Origin: Oscillospiraceae bacterium
Lineage (GTDB): Bacteria; Bacillota; Clostridia; Oscillospirales; Acutalibacteraceae
Reading direction: 5' to 3'
DNA length: 60,431 bases
Assembly: GCA_015066395.1 (NCBI GenBank)
Contig: SVOL01000012.1
Coordinates: forward strand, 1 to 60,431
How positions within the stretch are numbered: the first letter of the stretch is position 1; every line of letters begins with the position of its first letter. The notes below the pieces were generated by a model. It had not been told where the DNA came from. It saw nothing but the letters and a program-made list of their open reading frames with translations, and made no database searches. The position numbers were made by a program, and so were the translations under genes. Shown here one piece after another: positions 16,927 to 27,188 of the stretch.

Positions 16927-17496
16927 ATGTCTGTTGTTGAAATATTAATTTTGAGCGTAGGACTTTCAATGGATGCTTTCGCTGTAGCTCTTTGTAAAGG
17001 TTTGGCTATGGATAGATCAACCCTTAAAAAGTGTTCGATAGTCGGTGCATGGTTCGGTGTTTTTCAGGCTTTAATGCCGTTTTTAGGGTATCTTTTGGGA
17101 TCGCTCTTTATGAAGTACATTGAAGCTTTTGACCATTGGGTAGCGTTCGTTTTGTTGGCACTTATCGGTGCTAATATGATCAAGGAATCCTTTGAAGAGG
17201 AAGAGGGCGGAACGGGCTGTTCTTTGAGCTTCAAGGTAATGTTCGTGATGGCTATTGCCACCAGCATTGACGCTTTGGCGGCAGGTATTACACTGGTTTC
17301 GTTATCGTTTAAATTTGTGATCTTCGCCGTTCTCATTATCGGTGTAACGACCTTTTTGATGTCGGCCTTAGGCGTAAAAATAGGCAATGTATTCGGTATG
17401 AAATACAAATCGAAGGCCGAGTTCGCAGGCGGTGCGATACTCATTTTGTTAGGAGTTAAAATGTTGCTTGAAGGATTAGGAGTGATCAATTTCTAA
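16927..17496 (+). CDS. mntP: Manganese efflux pump MntP
   Basis: A 189-residue, six-helix membrane protein that exports Mn(II). The two pseudo-symmetric metal-site motifs SMDAFAVAL (about 14-22) and SIDALAAG (about 115-122) are both present. The start at 16927 follows GAGGTG. It begins 8 bp after the phosphatase stop, so no yybP-ykoY manganese riboswitch fits directly upstream, and regulation must come from the operon promoter. A strong terminator follows. Confidence 0.9.
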   Translation: MSVVEILILSVGLSMDAFAVALCKGLAMDRSTLKKCSIVGAWFGVFQALMPFLGYLLGSLFMKYIEAFDHWVAFVLLALIGANMIKESFEEEEGGTGCSLSFKVMFVMAIATSIDALAAGITLVSLSFKFVIFAVLIIGVTTFLMSALGVKIGNVFGMKYKSKAEFAGGAILILLGVKMLLEGLGVINF

Positions 17497-17517
17497 GCTT
17501 ACATATCAATAAAAAGT

Positions 17518-17551
17518 AAAAGGTGCTGACGTTTTGTCAGCACCTTTTTTA
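17518..17551. terminator. Bidirectional terminator between mntP and potD
   Basis: Stem aaaggtgctgac/gtcagcaccttt with flanking A and T runs, between convergent genes. Confidence 0.88.
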
Positions 17552-18658
17552 GTTGATGATTACTTTTTCCCAAAGCGATTCAAAGTAAACCCTTGTTTCG
17601 TTGTCAAGGTCGTAATAGTATTGAACGTTCATATCATTAAGATTTTCGGGATAGAGGTAAGGATCACCTTTGAGAGAATAGTCATCATTCTCGATGACAG
17701 CGGTATTGGGTGAAGCGTAGCAGATGTATTCGGCGTTAGCGAGCGCAACCTCGGGTTCCAAAAGGAAGTTAATGAACATCATCGCCGCATCATAATTCTG
17801 TGTCGAGGACGGCACACATATCGAATCGATAAAAATGTTAGTTCCTTCTTCCGGATAGATAAACGCCAGATCGTCGTTAACTTCCTTCATTGTCAGAAAG
17901 TCACCCGCATAATAGGGGGCAATGGCGGCATTTCCAGCTTCCATTTTATTGAACACTTCGTCCATCACGCGACCCTGCAACAAAGGATTCTGCTGCATCA
18001 GTTTTTCGTAGGCTCTGTCCCAATCGGATTTGTTTGTTGTGTTGACATCAATACCCAAAGCAAACTGAGCAATAGCAAATGCATCACGTGAATTGTTAAA
18101 GGTCAGGATCTGGTTCTTGTAGCGCTCATCCCACATTAAGTTCCAGCTTGTGGGAGTTTCGGTCACAACCTTAGTGTTATAGATAAGACCGACCATACCT
18201 ACGCTGTAGGGAACGGTGTATTTATCTTCAGGGTCAAAATATGCACCTTTGTAATTGCTGTCAATGAGATCGTAGTTGGATATTTTGGAATAGTCCAACT
18301 CCTTGAGCATACCTTCATTGCGCATACGGTGGATCATATAATCCGAAGGAATAACGATGTCGTAACCGACCGAACCCGATTTCAATTTTGCATACATAGC
18401 CTCGTTGCTCTCATAGGTCGTGTAGTTTACATTGATGCCTGTCAGTTTTTCGAAAGCACCGATCACGTCGAGTGAACCCTCACTACCGTCCGAAACATAC
18501 TCACCCCAGTTGAAAACATTAAGTGTTGTTCCGGCCAGATCCTTAGTATAGGTGCCGCGAAGATTTGTGACTGCCGTGTTTGAAGAACCGAAGGTTGTCA
18601 TAACAAACAGCGATACAATAAGAAGCACGGCGATGCTTACACAAATTATTTTCTTCAT
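17549..18658 (-). CDS. potD: Spermidine/putrescine-binding protein PotD
   Basis: A 369-residue extracellular solute-binding protein for polyamines. The mature fold begins with TTLNVFNWGEYVSDG; YDIVIPSDYMIHRM and YAGDFLTMKEVNDDL contribute to the polyamine pocket. The N terminus is a hydrophobic signal or anchor (about 4-24), but no lipobox cysteine is placed correctly (the only Cys is residue 6), so it may be held by an uncleaved helix. Last gene of potABCD; its start overlaps potC by 4 bp. Confidence 0.93.
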   Translation of the reverse strand: MKKIICVSIAVLLIVSLFVMTTFGSSNTAVTNLRGTYTKDLAGTTLNVFNWGEYVSDGSEGSLDVIGAFEKLTGINVNYTTYESNEAMYAKLKSGSVGYDIVIPSDYMIHRMRNEGMLKELDYSKISNYDLIDSNYKGAYFDPEDKYTVPYSVGMVGLIYNTKVVTETPTSWNLMWDERYKNQILTFNNSRDAFAIAQFALGIDVNTTNKSDWDRAYEKLMQQNPLLQGRVMDEVFNKMEAGNAAIAPYYAGDFLTMKEVNDDLAFIYPEEGTNIFIDSICVPSSTQNYDAAMMFINFLLEPEVALANAEYICYASPNTAVIENDDYSLKGDPYLYPENLNDMNVQYYYDLDNETRVYFESLWEKVIIN

Positions 18659-19467
18659 TTCTTGCGCCGTCCTCCTTTTAGCTTGTTGTCATCGCTTTGC
18701 ACAACGTTGAGCAAGATCATAAGCACTAAAATAATGAGGAACATAATGCTCTCCAGCGCATAAACGTCAGGCTTCATCGGCTTTCTTGTCATCGAATAGA
18801 TGAGCAAAGGCAAGGTCTGATAGGTGCCGTTTGTGAAATAGCTGATAACAAAATCATCAAGCGACATAGTGAATGCCATAATAAATCCGACAATGATTCC
18901 CGGTGTGATAGAGGGAAGAACCGCCTTAAAAAACGCCTTGAATGGCGAGCAACCCAAGTCCATTGCGGCCTCGGTCAAGTGCTCGTCGGTCTGCTTTAAC
19001 TTTGGCAAAACGTTCAGAATGACATAGGGCAGACTGAACGTGATGTGTGCAATAAGAATGGTAAAGAAGTTGACCGAGTTGGCAACATTGAGCATACGTC
19101 CGATAAAAATGAACATCAGCATCATTGAAATACCGGTAACAACTTCGGGGTTCATCATAGGTATGTTGGTTACCGACATAACGGTGTTTTTGACCCATTT
19201 TTTCCGCAGCTTCATAATACCAACAGCGGTAACTGTACCTAAAATAGTGGCGATAACCGAGGACAAGACCGCAAGCACCAAAGTGTTACGGAGTGCCAAA
19301 AGCAGGTCGCCGCCGTAAAGGAACAGATTTTCATACCAACGAAGCGAAAAGCCCTCGAAAATAGAGGTACTGTTCGCCGAATTGAACGAAAAGAATATCA
19401 TAACAATGATAGGAGCGTAAAGCAAAAGCATTACAAGGGTCAGAAAAGTGATCCGCAAAGCCTTCAT
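18655..19467 (-). CDS. potC: Spermidine/putrescine ABC transporter permease PotC
   Basis: A 270-residue permease with about six membrane helices. The EAA-like cytoplasmic loop is EAAMDLGCSPFKAFFKAVLP, where PotA docks. APIIVMIFFSFN near the N terminus is typical of PotC. Overlaps both neighbours by 4 bp (ATGA), indicating translational coupling. Confidence 0.93.
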   Translation of the reverse strand: MKALRITFLTLVMLLLYAPIIVMIFFSFNSANSTSIFEGFSLRWYENLFLYGGDLLLALRNTLVLAVLSSVIATILGTVTAVGIMKLRKKWVKNTVMSVTNIPMMNPEVVTGISMMLMFIFIGRMLNVANSVNFFTILIAHITFSLPYVILNVLPKLKQTDEHLTEAAMDLGCSPFKAFFKAVLPSITPGIIVGFIMAFTMSLDDFVISYFTNGTYQTLPLLIYSMTRKPMKPDVYALESIMFLIILVLMILLNVVQSDDNKLKGGRRKK

Positions 19468-20309
19468 AATACAATACCTCCGCCATCAAGATCATCGCCG
19501 TCGGAGAAGCGATTAACTACTGCCAGACTTATAAAGATAATAACCATAAGCACCAGCGAGATCGTTGCACCGATGTTGTAGTCGGGAACGCTCGATTTAT
19601 AAAATTTATCCTCGATAACGTCACCGATCATTTTTATATTGCCGTCGCTGAACTGACGCGAAATATAGAAGGTACTTACACAGGGTACAAACACCATGGT
19701 AATGCCAGACAAAACACCGGGTAAGCTCATTGGAAAAATGACGCGTCTTACAGTCGAAAACGCGTTGCAACCGAGGTCACTGGAAGCCTCCAAAAGCGAG
19801 TGGTCGACCTTGCTCATTACCGAATAGATAGGCAGGATCATAAAGGGGAGGTAGTTATAGACCATACCGAAAATGATAACTGCCGAATTTCCCAGGAAAA
19901 TAACCGGCTCAAAGCCCAATACTTCGAGCAACTTATTCAACAGTCCGTTTCGCTCTAAGATCTGCTGCCATGAGTAGGTTCTGACAATAAGGTTCATAAG
20001 CATCGGAAGCATAACGAAAAGCATCATCAGCTTTTGAGCCGATAAATTGAGTTTTGTCATACAGTAGGCGAACGGATAGGCAATAATAAGGCAAATAACC
20101 GTTGCCCAAATAGCGTAAACAATAGACCTCCAGAATACGACCATATAGGTCTCACTCGTAAAGAAGGTCACAATGTTACTGAAGGTGAATCCTCCGTCTG
20201 CGGTGGTAAATGCATAGTAACCGACAAAAATGAGAGGAATAATGATAAACAATGCCGCCCAGAGAAGGTAGGGAGCATTTAAAACAACACTACCGCCTCT
20301 TTGCTTCAT
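19464..20309 (-). CDS. potB: Spermidine/putrescine ABC transporter permease PotB
   Basis: A 281-residue permease with six predicted helices. The EAA loop reads [20 protein letters not shown]. The N-terminal region ([13 protein letters not shown]) is typical of PotB. It overlaps potA and potC by 4 bp each. Confidence 0.93.
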   Translation of the reverse strand: MKQRGGSVVLNAPYLLWAALFIIIPLIFVGYYAFTTADGGFTFSNIVTFFTSETYMVVFWRSIVYAIWATVICLIIAYPFAYCMTKLNLSAQKLMMLFVMLPMLMNLIVRTYSWQQILERNGLLNKLLEVLGFEPVIFLGNSAVIIFGMVYNYLPFMILPIYSVMSKVDHSLLEASSDLGCNAFSTVRRVIFPMSLPGVLSGITMVFVPCVSTFYISRQFSDGNIKMIGDVIEDKFYKSSVPDYNIGATISLVLMVIIFISLAVVNRFSDGDDLDGGGIVL

Positions 20310-21454
20310 TTTTCTTCCTCCGCAAGCTGCTCGGCCGCGGCCTCGGCGGCTTCTTCGTTCATTTCGTCAAGCTCTTCACTGTAAGAGCTGTAGTCACCGA
20401 ACAGACCTGAGTACTCTGACTTCTTCATAATATGTATTGCATCCGGCTCGATATAAAGACCGACGGTATCATCGACTTCGTGCTTATCGGTGGTCTGGAT
20501 CATCCACTTAAAGCCCGCGATATCAACGATTATCTCGTAATGAACGCCTAAGAAAGTGACCGAAGTGACAACACCTTCCAGCATACCCTGCACAGGCGGA
20601 ACGATGTCAACGTCTTCGGGACGGATAACTACGTCGACGCTCTCGTTTTCAGCGAAACCTTTGTCAAGACAGTCAAAATCGCGGCCGTTGATCTGAACTA
20701 AGAAGTCCTTTTTCATAACGCCGTCAATAATATTACTTTCGCCGATAAAATCAGCTACAAACGCGTTCTGCGGCTCATTGTAAATATCGGCAGGCGAGCC
20801 GATCTGCTGGATCTTACCTTTATCCATAACAATAACGGTATCCGACATAGAAAGAGCTTCTTCCTGGTCGTGTGTTACGAAGATAAAGGTTATACCGGTA
20901 CGCTTCTGCAGGTTTTTGAGTTCGACCTGCATATCCTTGCGGAGTTTCAGATCAAGTGCAGACAACGGTTCATCTAGCAACAAAACTTTCGGATGGTTGA
21001 TGATAGCACGCGCAATGGCAACGCGCTGCTGCTGACCGCCCGACAGAGTATCGATCCTACGCTTTTCAAGACCCTTTAAGTTTACAAGGGTCAGCATCTC
21101 ATCGATCTTTGCGGGGATCTCCGATTTGGGTGTTTTCTTGACCTTCAGACCGAACGCAATGTTTTCATAAACATTGAGGTGCGGAAAGAGGGCATACCTC
21201 TGGAAAATAGTGTTTATATGTCTTTTATGAGGCGGAACTGCGTTAATCCTTTTGCCCTCAAAAAAAACATCTCCGCAGTCAGGTGACTCGAAACCTGCGA
21301 TGATCCTCAACGTGGTCGTCTTGCCGCAACCCGAAGGTCCCAGCAATGTGACAAATTCGCCGTCCTTAATAGTAAGGTCGACGCCGTCAAGCACAGTTTC
21401 TCCGTCATAAGACATACGGATACCTTTTAAATTAATAATATTTTTCTCGCTCAT
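20306..21454 (-). CDS. potA: Spermidine/putrescine ABC transporter ATPase PotA
   Basis: A 382-residue ABC ATPase that powers polyamine import. Walker [10 protein letters not shown] is at 39-47; signature LSGGQQQR and Walker [13 protein letters not shown] follow. A C-terminal TOBE-type regulatory domain covers about 240-350. The last 30 residues are an unusual Glu/Ala-rich acidic tail ([16 protein letters not shown]). AAAGGGGG precedes the ATG. First gene of potABCD. Confidence 0.94.
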   Translation of the reverse strand: MSEKNIINLKGIRMSYDGETVLDGVDLTIKDGEFVTLLGPSGCGKTTTLRIIAGFESPDCGDVFFEGKRINAVPPHKRHINTIFQRYALFPHLNVYENIAFGLKVKKTPKSEIPAKIDEMLTLVNLKGLEKRRIDTLSGGQQQRVAIARAIINHPKVLLLDEPLSALDLKLRKDMQVELKNLQKRTGITFIFVTHDQEEALSMSDTVIVMDKGKIQQIGSPADIYNEPQNAFVADFIGESNIIDGVMKKDFLVQINGRDFDCLDKGFAENESVDVVIRPEDVDIVPPVQGMLEGVVTSVTFLGVHYEIIVDIAGFKWMIQTTDKHEVDDTVGLYIEPDAIHIMKKSEYSGLFGDYSSYSEELDEMNEEAAEAAAEQLAEEEK

Positions 21455-21666
21455 TTAAGCATCCCCCTTTGCGGTGTCAAACCGACAAAACCAAAATGGC
21501 TCTGCGCGATACTTGACATTATCTCTTGTTAGGCCCTTTGCAAAGGTTTTCATAGTCACTTACTTTTAGATGCAGACGAACTACGGCCAAAATTTGATAA
21601 TGTTTCTTCAACACAGATGCAAAAACGCATTATTGTAATATTATAAATTTTTGGGAAGAATGTCAA
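21455..21666 (-). promoter_or_regulatory. pot operon promoter and long 5' leader
   Basis: On the minus strand TTGACA (complement of 21661-21666), 15-bp spacer, TATAAT (complement of 21640-21645). Transcription from here would give a leader of about 180 nt before potA. The leader contains the palindrome cctttgcaaagg (21535-21546). I do not recognise a known riboswitch, and no short leader peptide stands out. Confidence 0.5.
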
Positions 21667-21844
21667 TAGTTTTTGAGAAATTACTCTCCCTTTTCCGCAA
21701 ATTTGTGCATTTTTTTGACAAATTCTGCATATTGGCTGATATTTAGCTTTAAAAAACGCCGTTTGCTCGTTTTAACTCGCAAATTCTCTTTATTTCTCTA
21801 ACAAAAAATAAACACAAAAAATCTTTTCAAATCGTCGAAAACTA

Positions 21845-21873
21845 TTGCCTTTATATTGTAAATATGATATAAT
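21845..21873 (+). promoter_or_regulatory. Promoter of the ruvC operon
   Basis: TTGCCT (21845-21850), 17-bp spacer, TATAAT (21868-21873). The stretch between this and the pot promoter (21667-21844) is AT-rich and holds nothing else I can support. Confidence 0.7.
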
Positions 21874-21947
21874 ACTACGAATGATATCAGGGGGAGTAGG
21901 GTCAGTTTTTAAAACCCGGGATCTTTATTGGAAAAGGAGATGGAAAA

Positions 21948-22451
21948 ATGGTTATTATCGGCATTGACCCCGGCTACGCTATTGTGGGCTACGGTATAGT
22001 CAAATATGAAGGTAACCGTTTCACTCCTTTGAAATACGGTGCGGTCACTACTCCTGCCGATCTGCCGTTTGTAAAGCGGTTGGATATAATATTCGAAGAA
22101 CTCGGCAAACTGTTTTCGGAGTATAAGATCGATGCAATGTCGATAGAAAAACTCTTTTTTAACACCAATACCACAACAGCGATCGACGTTGCCCAGGCAA
22201 GAGGTGTTATAGTCCTTTCGGCCGAACGTGCCGGTATTCCTGTTTTCGAGTATACACCGTTGCAGGTCAAGCAATCAGTCACCGGTTACGGCAGGGCTGA
22301 GAAAAAGCAGATAATGGAAATGACGAGAATGCTTTTGGGGTTAGAAAAAGTTCCCAAACCCGATGACACCGCTGATGCTCTGGCGTTGGCTATCTGTCAT
22401 GCACATTCTGCCGGTTCGATCATCGGCAAGTTAAATTATAGAATGAGGTGA
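21948..22451 (+). CDS. ruvC: Crossover junction endodeoxyribonuclease RuvC
   Basis: A 167-residue Holliday junction resolvase. IIGIDPGYAIVGYG carries the first catalytic Asp, MSIEKLFF the Glu, and PDDTADALALAICH the last two Asp residues. AAAGGAGATGG precedes the ATG. First gene of a run ruvC-ruvA-ruvB, the full branch migration and resolution set. Confidence 0.95.
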   Translation: MVIIGIDPGYAIVGYGIVKYEGNRFTPLKYGAVTTPADLPFVKRLDIIFEELGKLFSEYKIDAMSIEKLFFNTNTTTAIDVAQARGVIVLSAERAGIPVFEYTPLQVKQSVTGYGRAEKKQIMEMTRMLLGLEKVPKPDDTADALALAICHAHSAGSIIGKLNYRMR

Positions 22452-22455
22452 GACT

Positions 22456-23061
22456 GTGATCTATTCATTAAACGGTAAGCTGTTGTTTTCCGATCATATT
22501 TCAGCCGTTATAGAATGCGGCGGCGTCGGTTACAGATTTATAGCGTCAAGTAAAACTTTGGCTCAGTTACCGCCGAACGGCAACAATGCTTTTGTCTACA
22601 CCTATATGAATTTCAAGCAGGACGGTGTTGATCTTATCGGTTTTTACGATGAGAGGGAATTGGAAGCATTTAAACTCATTATTTCTGTCAACGGTGTCGG
22701 TCCCAAGTTGGGCGTTGCCATCCTTTCGGAGTTCACGGTCGACCAGTTGTATTTATATATCGCAAGCGGTGATGCTAAGGCGATCTCGAAGGCTCCCGGT
22801 GTCGGTTCTAAATCGGCACAGAGGATCGTTCTGGAACTTAAAGATAAGATCTCTTCCGGCGGTATCGGAGATTTCAGCAATGAAGTCTCGACCGTTGCTC
22901 ACAGCACCGATACGAGTGCGGCTAAAGATGCGATCGCCGCTCTTGTTCAGTTTGGGTATTCACAGAGCGAGGCATCACTCGCAGTCGGTAAGTGCGATAA
23001 ATCCAAACCTTGTGAGGATATTATCCGCGAAGCGCTTAAATTACTTTCAACCGTCTATTAA
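22456..23061 (+). CDS. ruvA: Holliday junction DNA helicase subunit RuvA
   Basis: A 201-residue protein that binds the four-way junction and loads RuvB. The N-terminal OB fold (MIYSLNGKLLF through IECGGVGYRF), the helix-hairpin-helix region (VNGVGPKLGVAIL and APGVGSKSAQRIVLELK) and the small C-terminal RuvB-contacting domain are all present. Starts at GTG 4 bp after the ruvC stop. Confidence 0.95.
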   Translation: MIYSLNGKLLFSDHISAVIECGGVGYRFIASSKTLAQLPPNGNNAFVYTYMNFKQDGVDLIGFYDERELEAFKLIISVNGVGPKLGVAILSEFTVDQLYLYIASGDAKAISKAPGVGSKSAQRIVLELKDKISSGGIGDFSNEVSTVAHSTDTSAAKDAIAALVQFGYSQSEASLAVGKCDKSKPCEDIIREALKLLSTVY

Positions 23062-23073
23062 AGGGGTGTAAAA

Positions 23074-24096
23074 ATGACTGAAACTGATTTTGAAAGTCGC
23101 ATAGTTGCTCCTGAGTTTACTTCGCTTGACACAGATATTGATAAATCTTTGCGACCGAGGACTCTTATTGATTACATCGGGCAGGATAAGGTCAAGGAAA
23201 ATCTTGATATTTATATGAAGGCCGCAAGACTTCGCGGTGAGTCGCTGGACCATTGTCTTTTGTACGGTCCTCCGGGATTAGGTAAAACCACTCTTGCGGG
23301 AATTATCGCTAATGAAATGGGTGTAAACCTGCGCGTGACCTCGGGTCCTGCCATTGAGAAGCAGGGAGACTTAGCGGCGTTGCTTACCAACTTGAGTGAA
23401 GGCGATATCCTCTTTATTGATGAGATACACCGTTTGTCGAGAAGTGTCGAAGAAGTGCTGTATTCCGCGATGGAGGATTTTGCACTTGATATCATCATAG
23501 GCAAGGGTCCGTCCGCAAGATCGATAAGGCTTGACCTGCCGCATTTTACACTTGTCGGTGCTACGACCCGTTCGGGACAGCTTACCGCACCGCTTCGTGA
23601 CCGATTCGGTGTGCTTTTAAGGCTTGAACTCTACACCCCCGAACAGTTGGCGGGAATAATCCGCCGTTCGGCAGGAATTTTGGGCGTGGAACTTGATGAC
23701 GACGGTGCTTTGGAGATAGCGTCGCGGTCGAGAGGTACACCGCGTATTGCAAACCGACTTTTAAAGCGCGTGCGTGATATTGCTCAGGTAGAATATGATG
23801 GCTGTATCACCGAGGGTGTTGCTCAATCGGCACTCAGACGCTTTGAAATAGACGAACTGGGACTTGATGAGTTCGACCGCAGAATGTTGTCGACAATTAT
23901 CACGACCTACAACGGCGGACCTGTCGGTCTTGAAACTCTGGCGGCTGCTTTAGGTGAAGAAGCTATTACGATCGAAGATGTTTACGAGCCTTATTTGATG
24001 CAGATAGGGTATCTGTCACGAACACACCGAGGGCGTTGTGTTACAAAAGCGGCGTATGAACATTTAGGAATAGCGTATAATGATCCGGCAGAATAA
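23074..24096 (+). CDS. ruvB: Holliday junction DNA helicase ATPase RuvB
   Basis: A 340-residue AAA+ motor for branch migration. Walker [10 protein letters not shown], Walker [11 protein letters not shown], sensor 1 LVGATTRSG and the arginine-finger region APLRDRFG are present, followed by the winged-helix C-terminal domain ([17 protein letters not shown]). AAAGGGGTG precedes the ATG. Confidence 0.96.
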   Translation: MTETDFESRIVAPEFTSLDTDIDKSLRPRTLIDYIGQDKVKENLDIYMKAARLRGESLDHCLLYGPPGLGKTTLAGIIANEMGVNLRVTSGPAIEKQGDLAALLTNLSEGDILFIDEIHRLSRSVEEVLYSAMEDFALDIIIGKGPSARSIRLDLPHFTLVGATTRSGQLTAPLRDRFGVLLRLELYTPEQLAGIIRRSAGILGVELDDDGALEIASRSRGTPRIANRLLKRVRDIAQVEYDGCITEGVAQSALRRFEIDELGLDEFDRRMLSTIITTYNGGPVGLETLAAALGEEAITIEDVYEPYLMQIGYLSRTHRGRCVTKAAYEHLGIAYNDPAE

Positions 24097-24123
24097 ATTT
24101 GTAACTGAAAGAAGGATTTTTTT

Positions 24124-25482
24124 ATGGGAAGATTATTTGGAACTGATGGTGTAAGAGGTATTGCTAATACCGAACTCACCTGCGAAATGGCAATGAAGAT
24201 CGGCAGAGCTGCCGCTTACGTTTTGACAAGACACACAAGCATCAGACCTAAAGTGGTTATCGGCAAGGATACAAGAATTTCATCCTCAATGCTCGAAATG
24301 GCTCTGGCGGCAGGTATGTGCTCCTTTGGTGCGGATGTTGTGCTTTTGGGCTTTATTCCTACTCCTGCTGTAGCATATCTTATCCCCGAGATCGCCGCTG
24401 ATGCAGGTGTTATGATCTCGGCATCGCATAACCCTTGCGAATACAACGGTATCAAGATATTTGATAACCGCGGATATAAACTGCCCGATGCCATTGAAGA
24501 AGAGATCGAGGCTATTGTACTCGACAATGCCGTTGAGATAGAACTGCCCACAGGCGGCAAGGTCGGCAGTATCTACACCCGTCACGATTACAGAGATAAG
24601 TATATCGAGCACGTCATTTCGACCGTTGAAGAGGGTGTGAGACTTGACGGTATGAAGATAGCTATTGACTGTGCAAATGGCTGTGCTTCCAAGACCGCTG
24701 AGAAGATATTTACTTCGATGGGTGCAACCTGCTATATGATGCACAATAATCCCGACGGTGTTAATATCAACGAGCATTGCGGATCGACCCACATGGACGA
24801 TCTTATTGATTTTGTCAACGCAAATAATGTTGATTTAGGACTGGCATTTGACGGCGACTCTGACCGTTGCCTTGCGGTTGACGAAAAAGGTCAGCTTATC
24901 GACGGCGATATGATGATCGCTGTTTTTGCAAAAGAGTTGAAGCGTCTCGGACAGCTTAACGGCAATACTGCTGTTGTTACTGTTATGACTAATATCGGAT
25001 TCAAAAAGTTTGCCAAAGAGAACGACATTAACGTTGCCGAAACCGGTGTCGGTGACCGTTATGTTCTCGAAAATATGCTCGAAAACGATTATTCGATCGG
25101 CGGTGAGCAGTCGGGTCATATAATTTTTAAGAAGTACGCTACCACCGGTGACGGTCAGTTGTCGGGTCTTCAGTTTGCCGCTGCGATGGCAAGAACGGGC
25201 AAATCGGCTTCAGAGCTCGCATCGGTTATGACTGCTTTCCCGCAGGTTCTCGTGAATGTCACTGTTAAAAATGAACTTAAAGGTCTCATCAAGACCGATG
25301 AAGAAATTATTAAGTCAATTAAGGATGTTGAAGCCGAACTCGGCGACAATGGACGAATTTTGGTCCGTGCATCCGGCACAGAGCCGCTTATCAGAGTTAT
25401 GATCGAGGGTGAGGATATCATTCACATCAACGATCTGGCTCATAAGGTTGCTGACGTTATTAGGGAAAAAACCGCAAAATGA
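24124..25482 (+). CDS. glmM: Phosphoglucosamine mutase
   Basis: A 452-residue enzyme interconverting glucosamine-6-phosphate and glucosamine-1-phosphate, on the way to UDP-GlcNAc for cell wall. The phosphoserine loop is MISASHNPCEYNG, the metal loop is DGDSDRCLAVD, the sugar loop GGEQSGHIIF, and the phosphate site RASGTEPLIRVM. N terminus GRLFGTDGVRG is typical of GlmM. Follows ruvB by 27 bp. Confidence 0.95.
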   Translation: MGRLFGTDGVRGIANTELTCEMAMKIGRAAAYVLTRHTSIRPKVVIGKDTRISSSMLEMALAAGMCSFGADVVLLGFIPTPAVAYLIPEIAADAGVMISASHNPCEYNGIKIFDNRGYKLPDAIEEEIEAIVLDNAVEIELPTGGKVGSIYTRHDYRDKYIEHVISTVEEGVRLDGMKIAIDCANGCASKTAEKIFTSMGATCYMMHNNPDGVNINEHCGSTHMDDLIDFVNANNVDLGLAFDGDSDRCLAVDEKGQLIDGDMMIAVFAKELKRLGQLNGNTAVVTVMTNIGFKKFAKENDINVAETGVGDRYVLENMLENDYSIGGEQSGHIIFKKYATTGDGQLSGLQFAAAMARTGKSASELASVMTAFPQVLVNVTVKNELKGLIKTDEEIIKSIKDVEAELGDNGRILVRASGTEPLIRVMIEGEDIIHINDLAHKVADVIREKTAK

Positions 25483-26345
25483 GAGTAGTTACCGATTTTA
25501 ACGATTATGAACTTATCGACGCTTCGGACGGTGAACGTCTGGAGCGTTGGAAGGACATTATTTTAATACGTCCCGATCCGCAGGTCATGTGGCATGCTGA
25601 GCGTAAAAATCCGTTGTGGCACAATGCTCACGCTATTTATCACCGTTCTTCGAGCGGCGGAGGATATTGGGAAACACTAAAGAAAGTGCCGTCGGTCTGG
25701 TCGGTTGATTTTAAAAGTCTTACGTTCCGTTTAAAACCGATGGATTTTAAGCACACAGGGCTGTTTCCAGAGCAAGCGGTCAACTGGGAACTGATGGGTA
25801 ATGCCATAAAAAACGCCGGCAGACCGATAAAGGTGCTCAATTTGTTTGCTTACACCGGCGGTGCGACTATTGCTTGTCTTAAAGCAGGTGCTTCCGTTAC
25901 TCACGTTGATGCTTCAAAAGGTATGGTTGGCTGGGCAAAGGAAAACGCCGTAGCATCGGGCGTCAGCGACCGTCCGGTCAGATGGCTTGTTGACGATTGT
26001 CTGAAATTTATCGCGCGTGAGATAAGACGCGGCAATAAGTATGACGGTATCGTTATGGATCCGCCGTCATACGGTCGTGGACCTAACGGCGAGGTCTGGA
26101 AGATAGAGCAACAGCTTGATGAACTGCTCTACTCGACCGCCAAAATACTTAGCGATGATGCCTTGTTTTTCCTGCTTAATTCCTATTCGGGCGGAATTTC
26201 ACCGACTATCATCAATTATATGGTTAAAAATATTGTCATCGGTAAGCGCGGCGGTGAAGTAACGACCGAGGAAATCGGACTTAAAATTACTGAGAAAGAT
26301 CTTGCACTCCCTTGCGGATGCACAACTGTTTGGATGGGAAAGTAA
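25479..26345 (+). CDS. Class I SAM-dependent methyltransferase (RlmI/K-like)
   Basis: A 288-residue methyltransferase resembling rRNA cytosine/guanine methylases of the PF10672 type. SAM motif I is LNLFAYTGGAT, the acidic loop is HVDASKGMVGWAKENA, and the catalytic-site motif is MDPPSYGRG. It lacks an N-terminal PUA domain. Overlaps glmM by 4 bp (ATGA), so coupled translation is likely. The RNA target is unknown. Confidence 0.8.
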   Translation: MRVVTDFNDYELIDASDGERLERWKDIILIRPDPQVMWHAERKNPLWHNAHAIYHRSSSGGGYWETLKKVPSVWSVDFKSLTFRLKPMDFKHTGLFPEQAVNWELMGNAIKNAGRPIKVLNLFAYTGGATIACLKAGASVTHVDASKGMVGWAKENAVASGVSDRPVRWLVDDCLKFIAREIRRGNKYDGIVMDPPSYGRGPNGEVWKIEQQLDELLYSTAKILSDDALFFLLNSYSGGISPTIINYMVKNIVIGKRGGEVTTEEIGLKITEKDLALPCGCTTVWMGK

Positions 26346-27188
26346 ATGTTCATTGATGTAGATAACATTACATTTGAATATGAAAGCGACGACGGTACGA
26401 CCTCGGTTATAAAGGATCTGACCGTGGGTTTTGACGAGGGTCAGTTTATCGCTGTTTTAGGTCATAACGGCAGTGGTAAATCGACCTTTGCCAAACTCCT
26501 CAATGGTATGTTAAAGCCTAATGGCGGCAAGATCACCGTTAACGGAATGGATACGTCGGACGAGGAACTGTTTATTGACATTAAGCGGACTATAGGTATG
26601 GTTTTTCAGAACCCTGACAACCAGCTTGTTGCGACCGTTGTTGAAGAGGATGTAGCGTTCGGACTTGAGAATTTGGGTGTTCCTCATAAAGAAATGGTCG
26701 AAAGAGTCGATAAGGCTCTGAAGGCTGTGGGAATGAGCGAGTTTAAAACCTCTGCTCCGCACAAGCTCTCCGGCGGTCAAAAGCAGAGAGTTGCCATTGC
26801 CGGCATTATTGCAATGGAGCCGAAGTGCATCGTGTTTGACGAGCCGACGGCTATGCTTGATCCCAAAGGCAGAAAAGAGGTTATGGATGTTATCCAAAGA
26901 CTCTGCCGCGAAAAGGGAATCACCGTCATTTTAATTACGCATTATATGAATGAGGCGGCTTTGGCCGACCGAGTTTTAGTTATGAATAAGGGTAAGATCG
27001 TGCTTGACGGCACGCCGGGTAAGGTTTTCAGCGAAGTAGAGACTTTAAAGGCGGCAGGACTTGACGTACCTCAGCCGTGTGATCTGGCCTTTAAACTCAG
27101 AGAGGCCGGCATTGACCTTAAAACCGATGTTTTATCGGTTGACGATCTCGTCGAGGCAGTGACCGTTGTCTTACAGGAGGAAATCTAA
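26346..27188 (+). CDS. ecfA1: ECF transporter ATPase EcfA1
   Basis: A 280-residue ABC ATPase of the shared energizing module for vitamin and metal uptake. Walker A GHNGSGKST, Q-loop QNPDNQLVATVVEEDVAFG, signature LSGGQKQR and Walker B CIVFDEPTAMLDP are all intact. Works with EcfA2 and EcfT encoded next. No substrate-binding S component is adjacent, so this is a group II module serving S components encoded elsewhere. Confidence 0.93.
   Translation: MFIDVDNITFEYESDDGTTSVIKDLTVGFDEGQFIAVLGHNGSGKSTFAKLLNGMLKPNGGKITVNGMDTSDEELFIDIKRTIGMVFQNPDNQLVATVVEEDVAFGLENLGVPHKEMVERVDKALKAVGMSEFKTSAPHKLSGGQKQRVAIAGIIAMEPKCIVFDEPTAMLDPKGRKEVMDVIQRLCREKGITVILITHYMNEAALADRVLVMNKGKIVLDGTPGKVFSEVETLKAAGLDVPQPCDLAFKLREAGIDLKTDVLSVDDLVEAVTVVLQEEI

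Noticed and set aside
16900-16930. A manganese riboswitch before mntP
   Set aside because: mntP begins 8 bp after the preceding gene, which leaves no space.
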